NCBI GenBank assembly: GCA_964441775.1
Contig: CAYTVL010000019.1
Location: 25,697-89,696 of the forward strand
Source: SYOC01 sp964441775
GTDB lineage: Bacteria > Desulfobacterota > Binatia > Bin18
DNA length: 64,000 nt
Direction: 5' to 3'
The position numbers and the translations under genes were made by a program. A model generated the notes under the pieces. That model saw nothing but the letters and a program-made list of their open reading frames with translations, was not told the origin of the DNA and ran no database searches. Positions 1 through 8,418 of this stretch are shown piece after piece (position 1 is the first letter of the stretch; every line of letters begins with the position of its first letter).

Positions 1-36
1 TGAACTATCAAGACGAAAAGTAAGGCGGAGAGTTTC

Positions 37-408
37 TCAATCATCCAACGTGTGACGCGAGGCTTCCCATTCGCGTCCGTGAAAAGGCTGGATTGCTAAC
101 CGGCTGATGTCCACGCCTTCTAAACAACGCACGTTCACGTCAATCTTGTCGGGATGAGAGCGCGGAATGTAGTAGGCATGAATGCCGCACACCGGGCAGA
201 AATAATGCTTGGCCGTTTTGGTGTTGAACTGGTAGAGCGTGACCGCTTCTGGCGGAGAAAAAAGCTGAAAGTGTTCCAGCTCAACGATCACATGCAGAAA
301 TCCTTTCTTTGTGCAGATCGAGCAGTCACAGTCAATCACGTTCCTGAGATCGGTGGTCACGGCGAAGCGCACGCGACCACAATGACAACCGCCTTGATAG
401 GTTGGCAT
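37..408 (-). CDS. GFA-family (glutathione-dependent formaldehyde-activating enzyme-like) zinc protein
   Basis: A 123-residue protein with the GFA/CENP-V zinc-fold pattern. CxC is at residues 8-10 (GGCHCGRVRF), CxCxxC at 27-32 (CDCSIC) and CPVC at 71-74. In this family the cysteines bind two zinc ions, one structural and one catalytic. Members add glutathione to small aldehydes or are of unknown specificity; the substrate here cannot be told from sequence. The length is normal for single-domain members. The start is supported by an AGAGG Shine-Dalgarno about 5 nt upstream. It stands alone, convergent with nothing, left of the tRNA gene. Confidence 0.85.
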   Translation of the reverse strand: MPTYQGGCHCGRVRFAVTTDLRNVIDCDCSICTKKGFLHVIVELEHFQLFSPPEAVTLYQFNTKTAKHYFCPVCGIHAYYIPRSHPDKIDVNVRCLEGVDISRLAIQPFHGREWEASRHTLDD

Positions 409-573
409 GATTACCTCTAATAAAAATGGGCTGTTGACCGCTTGAGGATTGAGTCATTGTCGGATTGCATCATTTCGTCATCGCACCCATGAATCAATGA
501 CACAATGACTCAATTGTAGGAAAGGCTCTTGCCCCTTTATCTTCTAGACGCTAAGAGAAACAGGCAGTCCTGT

Positions 574-650
574 CGGGGTGTAGCGCAGCCTGGTAGCGCA
601 CTCGTTTGGGGTGCGAGTGGTCGGCCGTTCAAATCGGCTCACCCCGACCA
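574..650 (+). tRNA. tRNA-Pro (anticodon GGG)
   Basis: A 77-nt cloverleaf. The acceptor stem CGGGGTG pairs perfectly with CACCCCG and is followed by discriminator A and an encoded CCA. The D-arm reads TAGCGCAGCCTGGTAGCGCA as in bacterial proline tRNAs. The anticodon stem CTCGT/GCGAG encloses loop TTGGGGT, which gives anticodon GGG with G37. The T-arm is GGCCG-TTCAAAT-CGGCT. All parts are visible directly. Confidence 0.97.
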
Positions 651-657
651 CAAAAGA

Positions 658-692
658 AAAGGCGGCTGCAAATGTGGTCGCCTTTCTTCTTT
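658..692 (+). terminator. Probable intrinsic terminator after tRNA-Pro
   Basis: The 7-bp stem AAAGGCG (658-664) pairs with CGCCTTT (679-685) across a 14-nt loop and is followed by a T-rich tract (CTTCTTTGGTTTT). It lies 8 nt after the tRNA and just before surE, so it most likely ends the tRNA transcript. Confidence 0.6.
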
Positions 693-714
693 GGTTTTCT
701 GTTAAGATGTCGCC

Positions 715-1467
715 ATGATTATCTTGGTCTCGAACGATGATGGCATTCATTCTGCGGGCCTCCAAGCATTGGAAGCTGCACTGCAAACCGTCGGCGAGGT
801 CTATACCGTAGCGCCGGATCGGGAACAGAGCGCCGTCAGCCACGCCCTCTCTTTGCATCGTCCTTTGCGGATCGAAGAGCTGGGGCCGCACCGTTTCGCT
901 GTGGATGGAACACCGACCGACTGTGTCAACCTTGCGGTCAAAGGATTTCTGCCGGTACGGCCACAACTCGTTGTCTCTGGCATTAACAAAGGCGCCAACC
1001 TGGGTGACGACATTACCTATTCAGGCACGGTTTCGGCTGCTATTGAAGGCGCATTACTCGGCATCCCTTCGATTGCGATTTCGTTAGTGACGTGGACGCC
1101 GCCTTTTCATTTTGCCGCTGCAGCGGAATTTGCTGCGATGCTCGCCCGCGAAGTGAGCGCGCAAGGGTTGCCGGCGGATACGTTGTTAAACGTGAATGTC
1201 CCGAACTTGCCTCCCCAAGAGATTAAGGGCTATCGTTTCACCCGCCAAGGCAAACGGCGCTATTCGGAGACCATTGACGTGCGCGTCGACCCGCGCGGTC
1301 GGAAGTATTATTGGATTGGTGGTGATGATTTAGGATTTGACCCGGACGAGGGCACGGACTGTGTCGCCGTGCATGACGGGTTTATTTCTGTGACACCGTT
1401 GCATGTTGACCTCACAAACTATCGCGCCTTGCATGAGATGCGCGATCTGCGATTACCATGGCGTTAA
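715..1467 (+). CDS. surE: 5'/3'-nucleotidase SurE
   Basis: A 250-residue SurE survival protein, a metal-dependent nucleoside monophosphate phosphatase of the cytoplasm. The N-terminus carries the family signature SNDDG (residues 6-10; the two Asp bind the divalent metal), followed by DREQSAVSHAL and the DGTPTDCVNLA segment. SGINKGANLGDDITYSGT near residues 89-106 provides the metal-binding Asn. The length matches the family. It overlaps pcm by 10 nt. The surE-pcm pair is a classic stationary-phase repair module in many bacteria. Confidence 0.96.
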   Translation: MIILVSNDDGIHSAGLQALEAALQTVGEVYTVAPDREQSAVSHALSLHRPLRIEELGPHRFAVDGTPTDCVNLAVKGFLPVRPQLVVSGINKGANLGDDITYSGTVSAAIEGALLGIPSIAISLVTWTPPFHFAAAAEFAAMLAREVSAQGLPADTLLNVNVPNLPPQEIKGYRFTRQGKRRYSETIDVRVDPRGRKYYWIGGDDLGFDPDEGTDCVAVHDGFISVTPLHVDLTNYRALHEMRDLRLPWR

Positions 1468-2123
1468 ATTATACTCAGGCCCGAGAGCAGATGGTGCGAG
1501 AACAACTGGCCAAGCGGGGAATCTCTGATCCGCTGGTATTGGCGTCAATGGAAAAAGTCCCGCGCCACGAATTCGTGGAGGAAGCGCTGCGAGACCGTGC
1601 GTACGAGGACAACCCGTTGCCGATCGGCGACGGTCAGACGATCTCTCAGCCGTACATGATTGCGCTCATGGCGGAGACGCTCAAACTTGCCGAAGGCGAG
1701 CGCGTGTTAGAAGTAGGGACGGGCTCCGGTTATCTGACCGCGATCCTCGCCGAACAGGGCGCCCATGTCTGCTCAGTCGAAATGTCGCGCCCCCTCGCCA
1801 GACGCGCGCAGACGATTCTGCAAAAACTTGGCTACACGAATGTCTCCATCCACATCGGCGATGGGACGCTGGGCTGGGAAGACGAAGCCCCCTTTGATGC
1901 GATTATCATCGGCGCTGCTGCTCCTTGTCTACCACGACCGTTATTATCACAACTGCGTCTTGGCGGGCGTCTTGTGGTGCCGATGGGCGAAGAAGAGCTA
2001 CAAACTCTCGTGCGCGTGTGGAAAGAACGCAAAGGCTTCCGTGAAGAATACTTCGGCGAGTGCCGGTTTGTGAAACTGCAAGGCGCGTACGGCTGGGAAA
2101 ACTGGTCTGAGCCCAAAGAGTAA
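1458..2123 (+). CDS. pcm: Protein-L-isoaspartate O-methyltransferase
   Basis: A 221-residue class I SAM methyltransferase that methylates L-isoaspartyl residues in aged proteins and so starts their repair. The PCMT signature is intact: the substrate-side block with DGQTISQPY precedes motif I, EVGTGSGYLTAIL. PFDAIIIGAAAP is the motif II/post region. The start ATG overlaps the surE stop region, which suggests translational coupling. Length and domain order are typical. Confidence 0.95.
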   Translation: MALNYTQAREQMVREQLAKRGISDPLVLASMEKVPRHEFVEEALRDRAYEDNPLPIGDGQTISQPYMIALMAETLKLAEGERVLEVGTGSGYLTAILAEQGAHVCSVEMSRPLARRAQTILQKLGYTNVSIHIGDGTLGWEDEAPFDAIIIGAAAPCLPRPLLSQLRLGGRLVVPMGEEELQTLVRVWKERKGFREEYFGECRFVKLQGAYGWENWSEPKE

Positions 2124-2146
2124 AAGTTTTCTTCTCAGTACCTTCT

Positions 2147-3301
2147 ATGGTTCCTGTTTATCTTGACTACAACGCCACGACTCCGTTGCGATCGGAGGTG
2201 ATGGACGCCATGTCGCCGTACCTGCGGGAGCATTTTGGCAATCCGTCAAGCGTTCATTGGTCCGGACGGCGCGCCAAACAGGGACTAGAAGAAGCGCGCG
2301 AACGTGTCGCGGCGTTTCTGCACGCGCGGCCGGCGGAAATCCTCTTCACGAGCGGCGGTACGGAAAGCAATAATCTGGCGTTGCAAGGTGTGGTCGCTGC
2401 CACACAAGGACGAAACGTCCATGTTATCACGACGGTGATTGAGCACTCTTCCGTTTTGGAGCCGCTACGCAGGCTCGCTGAGAAGGGAATCTCCGTCACT
2501 ACGCTTCCGGTCGATCAAGAGGGACGAGTCAACGTTGAAGAGCTGCGCGCCGCCATGCAGCCGCAGACCAGGCTGATCAGCATTGGTCTAGCGAACAACG
2601 AGATCGGCACGATTCAGCCCATCGCTGAGTTGAGCCGGGTTGTCAAAGAGCACGGGGCGTTGTTCCATGTCGATGCGGTGCAAGCTGTGGGGAAATTGCC
2701 GCTTGAGGTTCATCAGCTTGGGGTAGATCTTTTGTCGCTTTCGGCTCACAAGATGTACGGCCCCAAAGGGATTGGGGCCTTGTACGTGCGCAAAGGCGCG
2801 GCGTTGCAGCCGCTCATGCTGGGCGGGGCGCAGGAGCGTGAGAAGCGTCCAGGCACGGAAAATGTGGCGGCAACCGTAGGCTTTGGGCTAGCGGCGACCC
2901 TTGCCGCCCAAGAGCTGGAAAGCACGGCGGCTCATTGTCTACAATTGACGCAACAGTTGTGGATGGGTTTGCAAGCGGCGATTCCTGACGTGACGCTGAA
3001 CGGTTCTCTTCGTCATCGACTTGCCAACACCCTCAATGTCGGGTTTGCCGGCGCGTCGGGAGAAGGGTTGCTGATGGGGCTCGACTTAGCCGGTATCGCC
3101 GTGTCTACTGGTTCGGCGTGTGCGGCAGGTTCAATTGAACCCTCTCACGTGCTGCTCGCCTTGGGACGTGAGGAAACCGCCGCCAAAAGCGCCTTACGGT
3201 TCAGTGTCGGCAAATACACCACTCCACAAGAGATCGAGCACGTGTTAACGGTGTTGCCTGGTGTGGTTGAACGCGTGCGCACGGCCGCGCGAAGTCATTA
3301 G
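2147..3301 (+). CDS. Cysteine desulfurase (NifS/IscS class)
   Basis: A 384-residue fold-type I PLP enzyme that removes sulfur from L-cysteine to give an enzyme persulfide. The N-terminus is VYLDYNATTPL. The PLP-binding Lys is K202 in SLSAHKMYGPKG, and the catalytic persulfide Cys is C325 in STGSACAAGS, a class I NifS/IscS-type loop. It lies directly before mnmA, so it is likely the sulfur donor for tRNA 2-thiouridine formation, though Fe-S assembly cannot be excluded. No clear Shine-Dalgarno is visible before the ATG. Confidence 0.92.
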   Translation: MVPVYLDYNATTPLRSEVMDAMSPYLREHFGNPSSVHWSGRRAKQGLEEARERVAAFLHARPAEILFTSGGTESNNLALQGVVAATQGRNVHVITTVIEHSSVLEPLRRLAEKGISVTTLPVDQEGRVNVEELRAAMQPQTRLISIGLANNEIGTIQPIAELSRVVKEHGALFHVDAVQAVGKLPLEVHQLGVDLLSLSAHKMYGPKGIGALYVRKGAALQPLMLGGAQEREKRPGTENVAATVGFGLAATLAAQELESTAAHCLQLTQQLWMGLQAAIPDVTLNGSLRHRLANTLNVGFAGASGEGLLMGLDLAGIAVSTGSACAAGSIEPSHVLLALGREETAAKSALRFSVGKYTTPQEIEHVLTVLPGVVERVRTAARSH

Positions 3302-3326
3302 GTCAAGAGTAAAGAAGTTACGATAT

Positions 3327-4478
3327 ATGCCTTCAACTCCGCACTCCGCACTCTGCACTCCGCATTCTCCTGAGCCCTCAGCCCTGAGCCCTCAGCCCTC
3401 TTCCGGCAAGCGGGTTCTCGCGGCGCTCAGCGGTGGAGTCGATAGCGCCGTGGCTGCGGCGTTGCTTGTCGAAGCTGGGTACGAGGTGATCGCAATTTCC
3501 ATGTTGCTTGCTGGCAATGTAGACAGCCATGATGGCGGCTGCTGCTCAATTGATGACTTTCAGGATGCGCGCCGGGTTGCAGAGCAGTTTGGCATTCCCT
3601 ACTACGTGCTCAATCTCAAGGATGCTTTTCGCCATCGTGTGATCGATGTTTTTACCAGCGAATATGCGCAGGGGCGCACGCCGAACCCGTGTCTGCTCTG
3701 TAACCGTGATCTGAAGTTTGATCTGCTCTGGCAGCGCGCTCGCGAACTGGACGCCGATTTCGTGGCCACCGGCCATTACGCCTGCATTGACTACAACGCG
3801 CAAGCGAACCAATATCGCCTCTCTCGTGGGGTGGATCGTCAGAAGGATCAGTCTTATTTCCTCTTTACCCTGAACCAAGCACAGCTCGCTCGCACCTTGT
3901 TCCCCGTGGGTCGCATGACAAAAAGTGAGGTGCGCGAAAAAGCGCGTATGCTCGGGCTTCGCATCGCCGAGAAGCCGGAGAGCCAGGACATTTGCTTCGT
4001 GCCGGACGGCGATTACGCACGTTTCATCGAACAACGGCTGTCTGCTGCCCAAGTCAAACCGGGAAAAATTGTGGACCAGGACGGCAATACACTTGGCGAG
4101 CATGACGGCATCCATCGTTTCACCGTGGGCCAACGGCGAGGGCTGGGCCTCGGTGGACTTGCTGAACCTCGATATGTCACTACGATTGACGCTACGAGCG
4201 GGCAGGTCACGGTCGGAGCGAAGCATCAGCTTGGCGCGCGTGGTTTGCTGGCCAAGAATGTAAGCTGGACGGATAATCACGTTGACGGTGAACGGGCAGT
4301 CTCAGTCAAAATCCGTTATCGCCATCCCGCAATTCCTGGGCGTGTTTTTCCACAAGCTGAGGGCAAAGCGGAAGTGTGGTTCGAGAAGGCTTCTCTTGCC
4401 GTGACGCCGGGACAGGCCGCAGTTTTCTACGACGACGACCGCGTGCTGGGCGGTGGATGGATTGAGGGAGCGCTCTAG
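3327..4478 (+). CDS. mnmA: tRNA-specific 2-thiouridylase MnmA
   Basis: A 383-residue MnmA, which adds sulfur to U34 of Lys, Glu and Gln tRNAs. The PP-loop SGGVDS is at residues 35-40. The catalytic cysteine pair is C122 (in NPCLLCN) and C223 (in SQDICFVPDGDY). The RNA-binding and barrel C-terminus follows. I chose the ATG at 3327 over an upstream in-frame start at 3261 that overlaps the desulfurase. Even so, residues about 5-25 are encoded by two tracts of heptanucleotide repeats (3341-3398) and are not part of the family, so translation could begin later at a non-ATG codon. It is followed by mtaB after 3 nt. Confidence 0.94.
   Translation: MPSTPHSALCTPHSPEPSALSPQPSSGKRVLAALSGGVDSAVAAALLVEAGYEVIAISMLLAGNVDSHDGGCCSIDDFQDARRVAEQFGIPYYVLNLKDAFRHRVIDVFTSEYAQGRTPNPCLLCNRDLKFDLLWQRARELDADFVATGHYACIDYNAQANQYRLSRGVDRQKDQSYFLFTLNQAQLARTLFPVGRMTKSEVREKARMLGLRIAEKPESQDICFVPDGDYARFIEQRLSAAQVKPGKIVDQDGNTLGEHDGIHRFTVGQRRGLGLGGLAEPRYVTTIDATSGQVTVGAKHQLGARGLLAKNVSWTDNHVDGERAVSVKIRYRHPAIPGRVFPQAEGKAEVWFEKASLAVTPGQAAVFYDDDRVLGGGWIEGAL
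3341..3398 (+). repeat. Two heptanucleotide repeat tracts inside the mnmA 5' end
   Basis: Four units of GCACTCC/GCACTCT/GCACTCC/GCATTCT occupy 3341-3368. Four alternating TGAGCCC/TCAGCCC units occupy 3371-3398. They resemble the dispersed short heptamer repeats known from cyanobacteria and other bacteria. Here they add a Ser/Pro-rich stretch before the MnmA PP-loop. Confidence 0.85.
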
Positions 4479-4481
4479 GCC

Positions 4482-5837
4482 ATGCTGCGCGTAGCCATCA
4501 CCACTTTGGGCTGTAAAGTCAACCAGTACGATACGGCCACAATCGAAGATCGTCTGACTGCGGACGGGCACCAGCTTGTCTCGTTTAGCGACAGTGCTGA
4601 TGTTTACATCGTTAATAGCTGTACGGTGACCAATCAAGCCGATGCCGAAAGTCGGCAATTGGTGCGGCGCGCAAAGCGGATGAACTCTGAGGCGCGTGTC
4701 ATCATGACCGGCTGTTACGCGCAGGTGAATCCCAAGGCTGTGGCGAAAGTTCCGGAAGTGGACCATGTTATCGGGTTGAACCGGCTTGAGGATCTCGTCC
4801 GCGCTGTCAAAGCGGAGCTGTCGGAACGTATCGCGGTCAGTAATCTCCGCAACACGGACAAAGGCAAAGCCCCTGGCGTCGATACGCTTGGCGCAGTGAC
4901 GTTTAACGGTCAAACTCGCGCATTTCTAAAAATCCAAGAAGGCTGTGACTTGTTCTGCACGTTCTGTATTGTGCCCATGTCGCGCGGCAAGAGTCGCAGC
5001 GTGCCGCCGCGCGTCGTCCTAGAACAACTCGATCGACTGGCGCAGCGCGGTTTTCAAGAAGTGGTGCTAACCGGCATCCACCTTGGCGGCTATGGAGAAG
5101 ATCTGGAGCCCGCTGTGAGCCTCACCTGGTTACTTGAGGCTATTGAAGAGCGTCAGCCCGTGCCGCGCGTGCGCATCAGTTCGATTGATCCGCATGAGAT
5201 TGGTGAAGACCTGGTCCAGTTGTTAGCGGAGTCGCAGAGCCTGTGCCCACACATGCACATTCCCATGCAGTCCGGCGCCGACAGTGTACTCGCGCGTATG
5301 CGCCGCCGTTATGATACGGGGATCGCGCGTGAAGTCTTGACTCGGCTCCGCGAACGTTTGCCTCACGCTGCGCTTGGCACGGATTTTATCGTTGGCTTTC
5401 CGGGTGAAAGTGAAGACGACTTCGCGCGGAGCGTTGCTTTCCTTGAAGAAAGTCCGTTCACTTATTTTCATGTGTTTCCCTATTCCGTGCGCAGCGGCAC
5501 GACGGCGGCGAAGTTCAGCGACAAAGTGCCACAGCCTGCTATTGATGAACGGGCTCGCCGCATTCGCAAACTCGGGGAGCAAAAGAAGGCCGCTTTCGCC
5601 CGTCAGTTTCTCGGCCAGACGCTGTCCGTACTTTTTGAACATTCTCGGGACAAGAGTAGCGGGTGGTTGAAAGGCTACAGTCGCAACTATCTGCGCGTGC
5701 TTGCTGCAGGCGAGGATGATCTCATGAACCGTGAAGTTCCGGTTGTCATCACGAGGACAAACGGAGAAACATTGTGGGGGGAAATGCTCAAAAAGAATGC
5801 AGAATGCGGAATGCAGAATGCAAAATCTCTCCGCTGA
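4482..5837 (+). CDS. mtaB: tRNA t6A37 methylthiotransferase MtaB
   Basis: A 451-residue radical-SAM methylthiotransferase that makes ms2t6A37 in ANN-decoding tRNAs. The N-terminal UPF0004 domain supplies Fe-S ligands C11, C47 and C78 (LGCKVNQYD, NSCTVTNQAD, TGCYAQ). The radical SAM CxxxCxxC is C155/C159/C162 (GCDLFCTFC). The PMSRGKSRS segment after the triad and a C-terminal TRAM-like region fit MtaB rather than MiaB or RimO. The last codons are built from AGAATGC heptamer repeats. It sits 3 nt after mnmA in a tRNA-modification operon. Confidence 0.93.
   Translation: MLRVAITTLGCKVNQYDTATIEDRLTADGHQLVSFSDSADVYIVNSCTVTNQADAESRQLVRRAKRMNSEARVIMTGCYAQVNPKAVAKVPEVDHVIGLNRLEDLVRAVKAELSERIAVSNLRNTDKGKAPGVDTLGAVTFNGQTRAFLKIQEGCDLFCTFCIVPMSRGKSRSVPPRVVLEQLDRLAQRGFQEVVLTGIHLGGYGEDLEPAVSLTWLLEAIEERQPVPRVRISSIDPHEIGEDLVQLLAESQSLCPHMHIPMQSGADSVLARMRRRYDTGIAREVLTRLRERLPHAALGTDFIVGFPGESEDDFARSVAFLEESPFTYFHVFPYSVRSGTTAAKFSDKVPQPAIDERARRIRKLGEQKKAAFARQFLGQTLSVLFEHSRDKSSGWLKGYSRNYLRVLAAGEDDLMNREVPVVITRTNGETLWGEMLKKNAECGMQNAKSLR
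5794..5821 (+). repeat. Heptanucleotide repeat at the mtaB-rnc junction
   Basis: Four tandem units, AGAATGC, AGAATGC, GGAATGC and AGAATGC, lie in the last codons of mtaB, just before the rnc start. They encode non-family residues at the MtaB C-terminus. They belong to the same class of simple heptamer tracts as those at 3341-3398. Confidence 0.85.
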
Positions 5838-5841
5838 CTTT

Positions 5842-6534
5842 ATGCCTGAAATCCCCCAACTGGAAGAGCTTCTTCAGTACACCTTTCAACGCCAGGACTT
5901 GCTCGTCTTGGCCTTGACACACCGGTCCGCGCAAGGGCGACCGGGGCAGCCCCATAACGAAAAATTGGAGTTTCTTGGAGACGCCGTTCTCGGTTTGGCG
6001 ATCGGCGATTTGCTCATGGCGTGGTTTCCTGAGGCTACAGAAGGTGATCTCTCGAAGATGCGTGCGTCGCTCGTTAACGCGCGTGTCCTGGCCACAAAAG
6101 CGACTGTCTTATCGCTTGGTCAGTGGTTACGGCTTGGCGGTGGCGAAGAACGCAGCGGCGGACGAGAGAAACCGTCTATTCTCGCGGCGGCCTACGAAGC
6201 CGTGCTTGGCGCCGTCTATCTCGATGGGGGATTCGCCCCTGCGCATGCCCTCGTTGCACGACATTTCGCTGAGGATATCGAAGAAAAATCCCGCGCCACT
6301 TCGTTCGATAGTAAAACGCGTCTACAAGAAATCACGCAGAAGATTTTCAAGGAAACGCCTGTCTACACTGTTATTGAAACGCGTGGACCGGACCATGAAC
6401 GACAGTTTGTGAGTCAAGTATCGATCGCCGGTAAACTCTATGGCAGCGGGGCAGGTCCAAATAAAAAGAGCGCCGATCAAGCGGCGGCGTTCGTCACTTT
6501 GAGCCTGTTGCAGAACGAGCACGAGCAGCCGTAA
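5842..6534 (+). CDS. rnc: Ribonuclease III
   Basis: A 230-residue double-strand-specific endoribonuclease for rRNA and mRNA processing. The RNase III signature HNEKLEFLGDAVLGL is near residues 40-54. A second acidic cluster, AAAYEAVLGAVYLDGG, supplies the metal-binding Glu. The C-terminal 70 residues (TRLQEITQK to KKSADQAAA) form the dsRNA-binding domain. I chose the ATG at 5842, five bases after the mtaB stop, because upstream in-frame residues are only repeat-derived. Length is normal. Confidence 0.95.
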   Translation: MPEIPQLEELLQYTFQRQDLLVLALTHRSAQGRPGQPHNEKLEFLGDAVLGLAIGDLLMAWFPEATEGDLSKMRASLVNARVLATKATVLSLGQWLRLGGGEERSGGREKPSILAAAYEAVLGAVYLDGGFAPAHALVARHFAEDIEEKSRATSFDSKTRLQEITQKIFKETPVYTVIETRGPDHERQFVSQVSIAGKLYGSGAGPNKKSADQAAAFVTLSLLQNEHEQP

Positions 6535-6584
6535 CCTCGTGTTTCGAACTTGACCCTCCCTTTCCTCAGCGGTAGAGTCGACGA

Positions 6585-6648
6585 GTGCCACTGCTGGCTT
6601 GTCCAGCAGTGCGACGGACGAACACGGTTAGCAAGCTAACCGTGGCAC
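6585..6648. repeat. Nested palindromic (REP/BIME-like) element
   Basis: Two perfect hairpins sit side by side. CACTGCTGG (6589-6597) pairs with CCAGCAGTG (6603-6611). CACGGTTAGC (6623-6632) pairs with GCTAACCGTG (6635-6644). Both are enclosed by an outer inverted repeat, GTGCCAC (6585-6591) and GTGGCAC (6642-6648). The compact 64-bp structure lies between rnc and the next gene, where a dispersed extragenic palindrome or small mobile element would be expected. Confidence 0.75.
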
Positions 6649-6692
6649 ACCCAAATCTAGATCTTGGTGTTGTTCTGTATAAGGAGGGATGT

Positions 6693-7796
6693 ATGAGTGT
6701 ATCGCGAGTGTTCTCCGCCGATTCGCATGTGATTGAACCAGCGGACGTGTGGACGTCGCGCATCGACGCACGCTATCGTGACCGCGCCCCGAATGTCATC
6801 AAAGAAGTGAATGGCGTCCACGGCGACTTTTTCGTGTGTGAAGGGCTGCAACCTTTTTCGGTGTCCGGCTTCGCCGTCGCCGGGGTGGACCCGAAAAACT
6901 ATGCGACGGAAATGAGCAAAGGCTACCCCGGGGTGCGCCCCGGTTCCTGGGACCCAATTCAGCGCGTCAAAGACCAGGAGATCGATGGCGTGCAGGGCGA
7001 GGTGCTCTACACCAGTCTTGGGATGTTGCTCTACGGCATCGAGGATGGCGGGCTCCGCGCCGCGAGCTTTCGCGCCTACAACGATTGGCTGGCTGATTTT
7101 TGCAATCATAACCCGCGCCGATTTGCTGGTATTGCGCTGATTCCGATGGATCAAGTGCAAGATGCAGTCAACGAAATTGAACGCTGCGCGAATTTGGGAC
7201 TCAAGGGCGGTCTCATTTGGGGGATTCCGCCGGAAGATCGACCTTATGACACTCCCGTGTGGGACCCAATGTGGGCGGCGGCGCAAACGCACAATATGTC
7301 GCTTTCGCTGCATATCCTCACCGGCCGCAAAGGCAGCGGCATCGGCGCCAGCGTGATGAAGAGTTACCCGTCATTGCCGCACGCGATCGAACGCTCGCTC
7401 AGTGATCTGCTCTTTGGCGGCGTGCTGGAACGTTTCCCAAAGCTGAAGATTGTTTCGGCGGAAAATGACATTGGCTGGATTGGCCATTATCTGCAACGCA
7501 TGGATCACGCCTACGAAAAGTATCGCTATCTAGAAAAAACCACAGCGATCCCCGAGCCGCCGAGCTTCTACTTCAAGCGGCAAGTGTACGCGACGTTCCA
7601 GGACGATCGCATCGGCGTGCTTACGCGTGAATATGCCGGCGTGGATAATCTGATGTGGGCCTCGGACTTCCCTCATTCCGATTCCACCTGGCCGCGCTCA
7701 CAAGAAGTGATTGCTCGCGATTTCGCCGGCGTACCAGAGAACGAAGTGCGAAAGATCGTAGCGGACAACTGCGCCGCGTTGTATGGGATTGGGTGA
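6693..7796 (+). CDS. Amidohydrolase-family (amidohydro_2) metal-dependent hydrolase
   Basis: A 367-residue TIM-barrel hydrolase of the amidohydrolase 2 group (ACMSD/decarboxylase-like). It begins FSADSHVIEPADVW, which carries a DxH-type metal motif, and ends with NLMWASDFPHSDSTWP, where the Asp of the barrel sits. SAENDIGWIGHYL lies between. Many relatives are decarboxylases or hydrolases of aromatic acids; the substrate here is unknown. The start is set by a strong AAGGAGGGA at 6681-6689. It stands alone after a palindromic repeat. Confidence 0.85.
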   Translation: MSVSRVFSADSHVIEPADVWTSRIDARYRDRAPNVIKEVNGVHGDFFVCEGLQPFSVSGFAVAGVDPKNYATEMSKGYPGVRPGSWDPIQRVKDQEIDGVQGEVLYTSLGMLLYGIEDGGLRAASFRAYNDWLADFCNHNPRRFAGIALIPMDQVQDAVNEIERCANLGLKGGLIWGIPPEDRPYDTPVWDPMWAAAQTHNMSLSLHILTGRKGSGIGASVMKSYPSLPHAIERSLSDLLFGGVLERFPKLKIVSAENDIGWIGHYLQRMDHAYEKYRYLEKTTAIPEPPSFYFKRQVYATFQDDRIGVLTREYAGVDNLMWASDFPHSDSTWPRSQEVIARDFAGVPENEVRKIVADNCAALYGIG

Positions 7797-7841
7797 AGGA
7801 TAGAAGCGGAACACACCCTACCTCCAAGCAAGTCAACAGCT

Positions 7842-8078
7842 ATGCCTACGGTACTGCAGGTTGGTCCGTATAGTTTTGTGTTCTTCAGCTCTGATCGGGG
7901 AGAGCCAGCGCACATCCACGTGAAACGAGATCGACAGATTGCAAAATTCTGGCTTTCCCCCATTGCTCTTGCAATAAACCGTGGCTTCAAGGAACATGAA
8001 CTCAATTATATTGCGCATCTGATCGTTCAACATCAACGTACCCTCTTGGAGGCTTGGCATGACTACTTTGGTTCTTGA
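7842..8078 (+). CDS. DUF4160 domain protein (first gene of a TA-like pair)
   Basis: A 78-residue DUF4160 protein with the typical FVFFSSDRGEPAHIHVKRD block and a C-terminal helix ending EAWHDYF. Family members almost always sit beside a DUF2442 gene, and the pair has been suspected to be toxin-antitoxin-like, but I know of no firm function. It overlaps the next gene by 20 nt, consistent with coupling. Confidence 0.8.
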   Translation: MPTVLQVGPYSFVFFSSDRGEPAHIHVKRDRQIAKFWLSPIALAINRGFKEHELNYIAHLIVQHQRTLLEAWHDYFGS

Positions 8079-8355
8079 AACAGAACCTGTAATGACAGGA
8101 GTCAAATTCACCGGGGACAAGTTGCTGATTGCACTTGCCGATGGCCGTAACCTTGAGATTCCGCTTTCCTGGTATCCTCGTCTCCTACACGCGTCGACAG
8201 AAGAGCGACAAAACTGGCAGATACTTGGCGACGGCTATGCCATCGAATGGCCTGACCTCGATGAACATCTCGGCATCGAAGGCCTACTCGCGGGAAGAGC
8301 AAGTGGAGAAAGTCAAAAATCTCTTGAACGCTGGTTAGCATCTCGGCGCCAATAA
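8059..8355 (+). CDS. DUF2442 domain protein (partner of DUF4160)
   Basis: A 98-residue protein. DUF2442 features are visible: VKFTGDKLLIALADGR, the short ELPLSWYPRL-like segment (here EIPLSWYPRLLHAS) and IEWPDLDEHLGIEGLL. The family is small and of unproven role. The gene overlaps the DUF4160 gene and most likely acts with it. Confidence 0.8.
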   Translation: MTTLVLETEPVMTGVKFTGDKLLIALADGRNLEIPLSWYPRLLHASTEERQNWQILGDGYAIEWPDLDEHLGIEGLLAGRASGESQKSLERWLASRRQ

Positions 8356-8418
8356 TCTGCCGAATAAGCGCGAGACTTACTCGGTTCCCCTTTGTGTTCA
8401 ATATCGGCTTTAGTCCTC

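Noticed and set aside
544..966. 140-residue open frame on the minus strand over the tRNA and surE
   Set aside because: It overlaps tRNA-Pro and the well-supported surE gene and shows no family pattern.
3546..4280. 244-residue minus-strand open frame inside mnmA
   Set aside because: Antisense shadow of a gene with conserved catalytic motifs; no recognisable domain.
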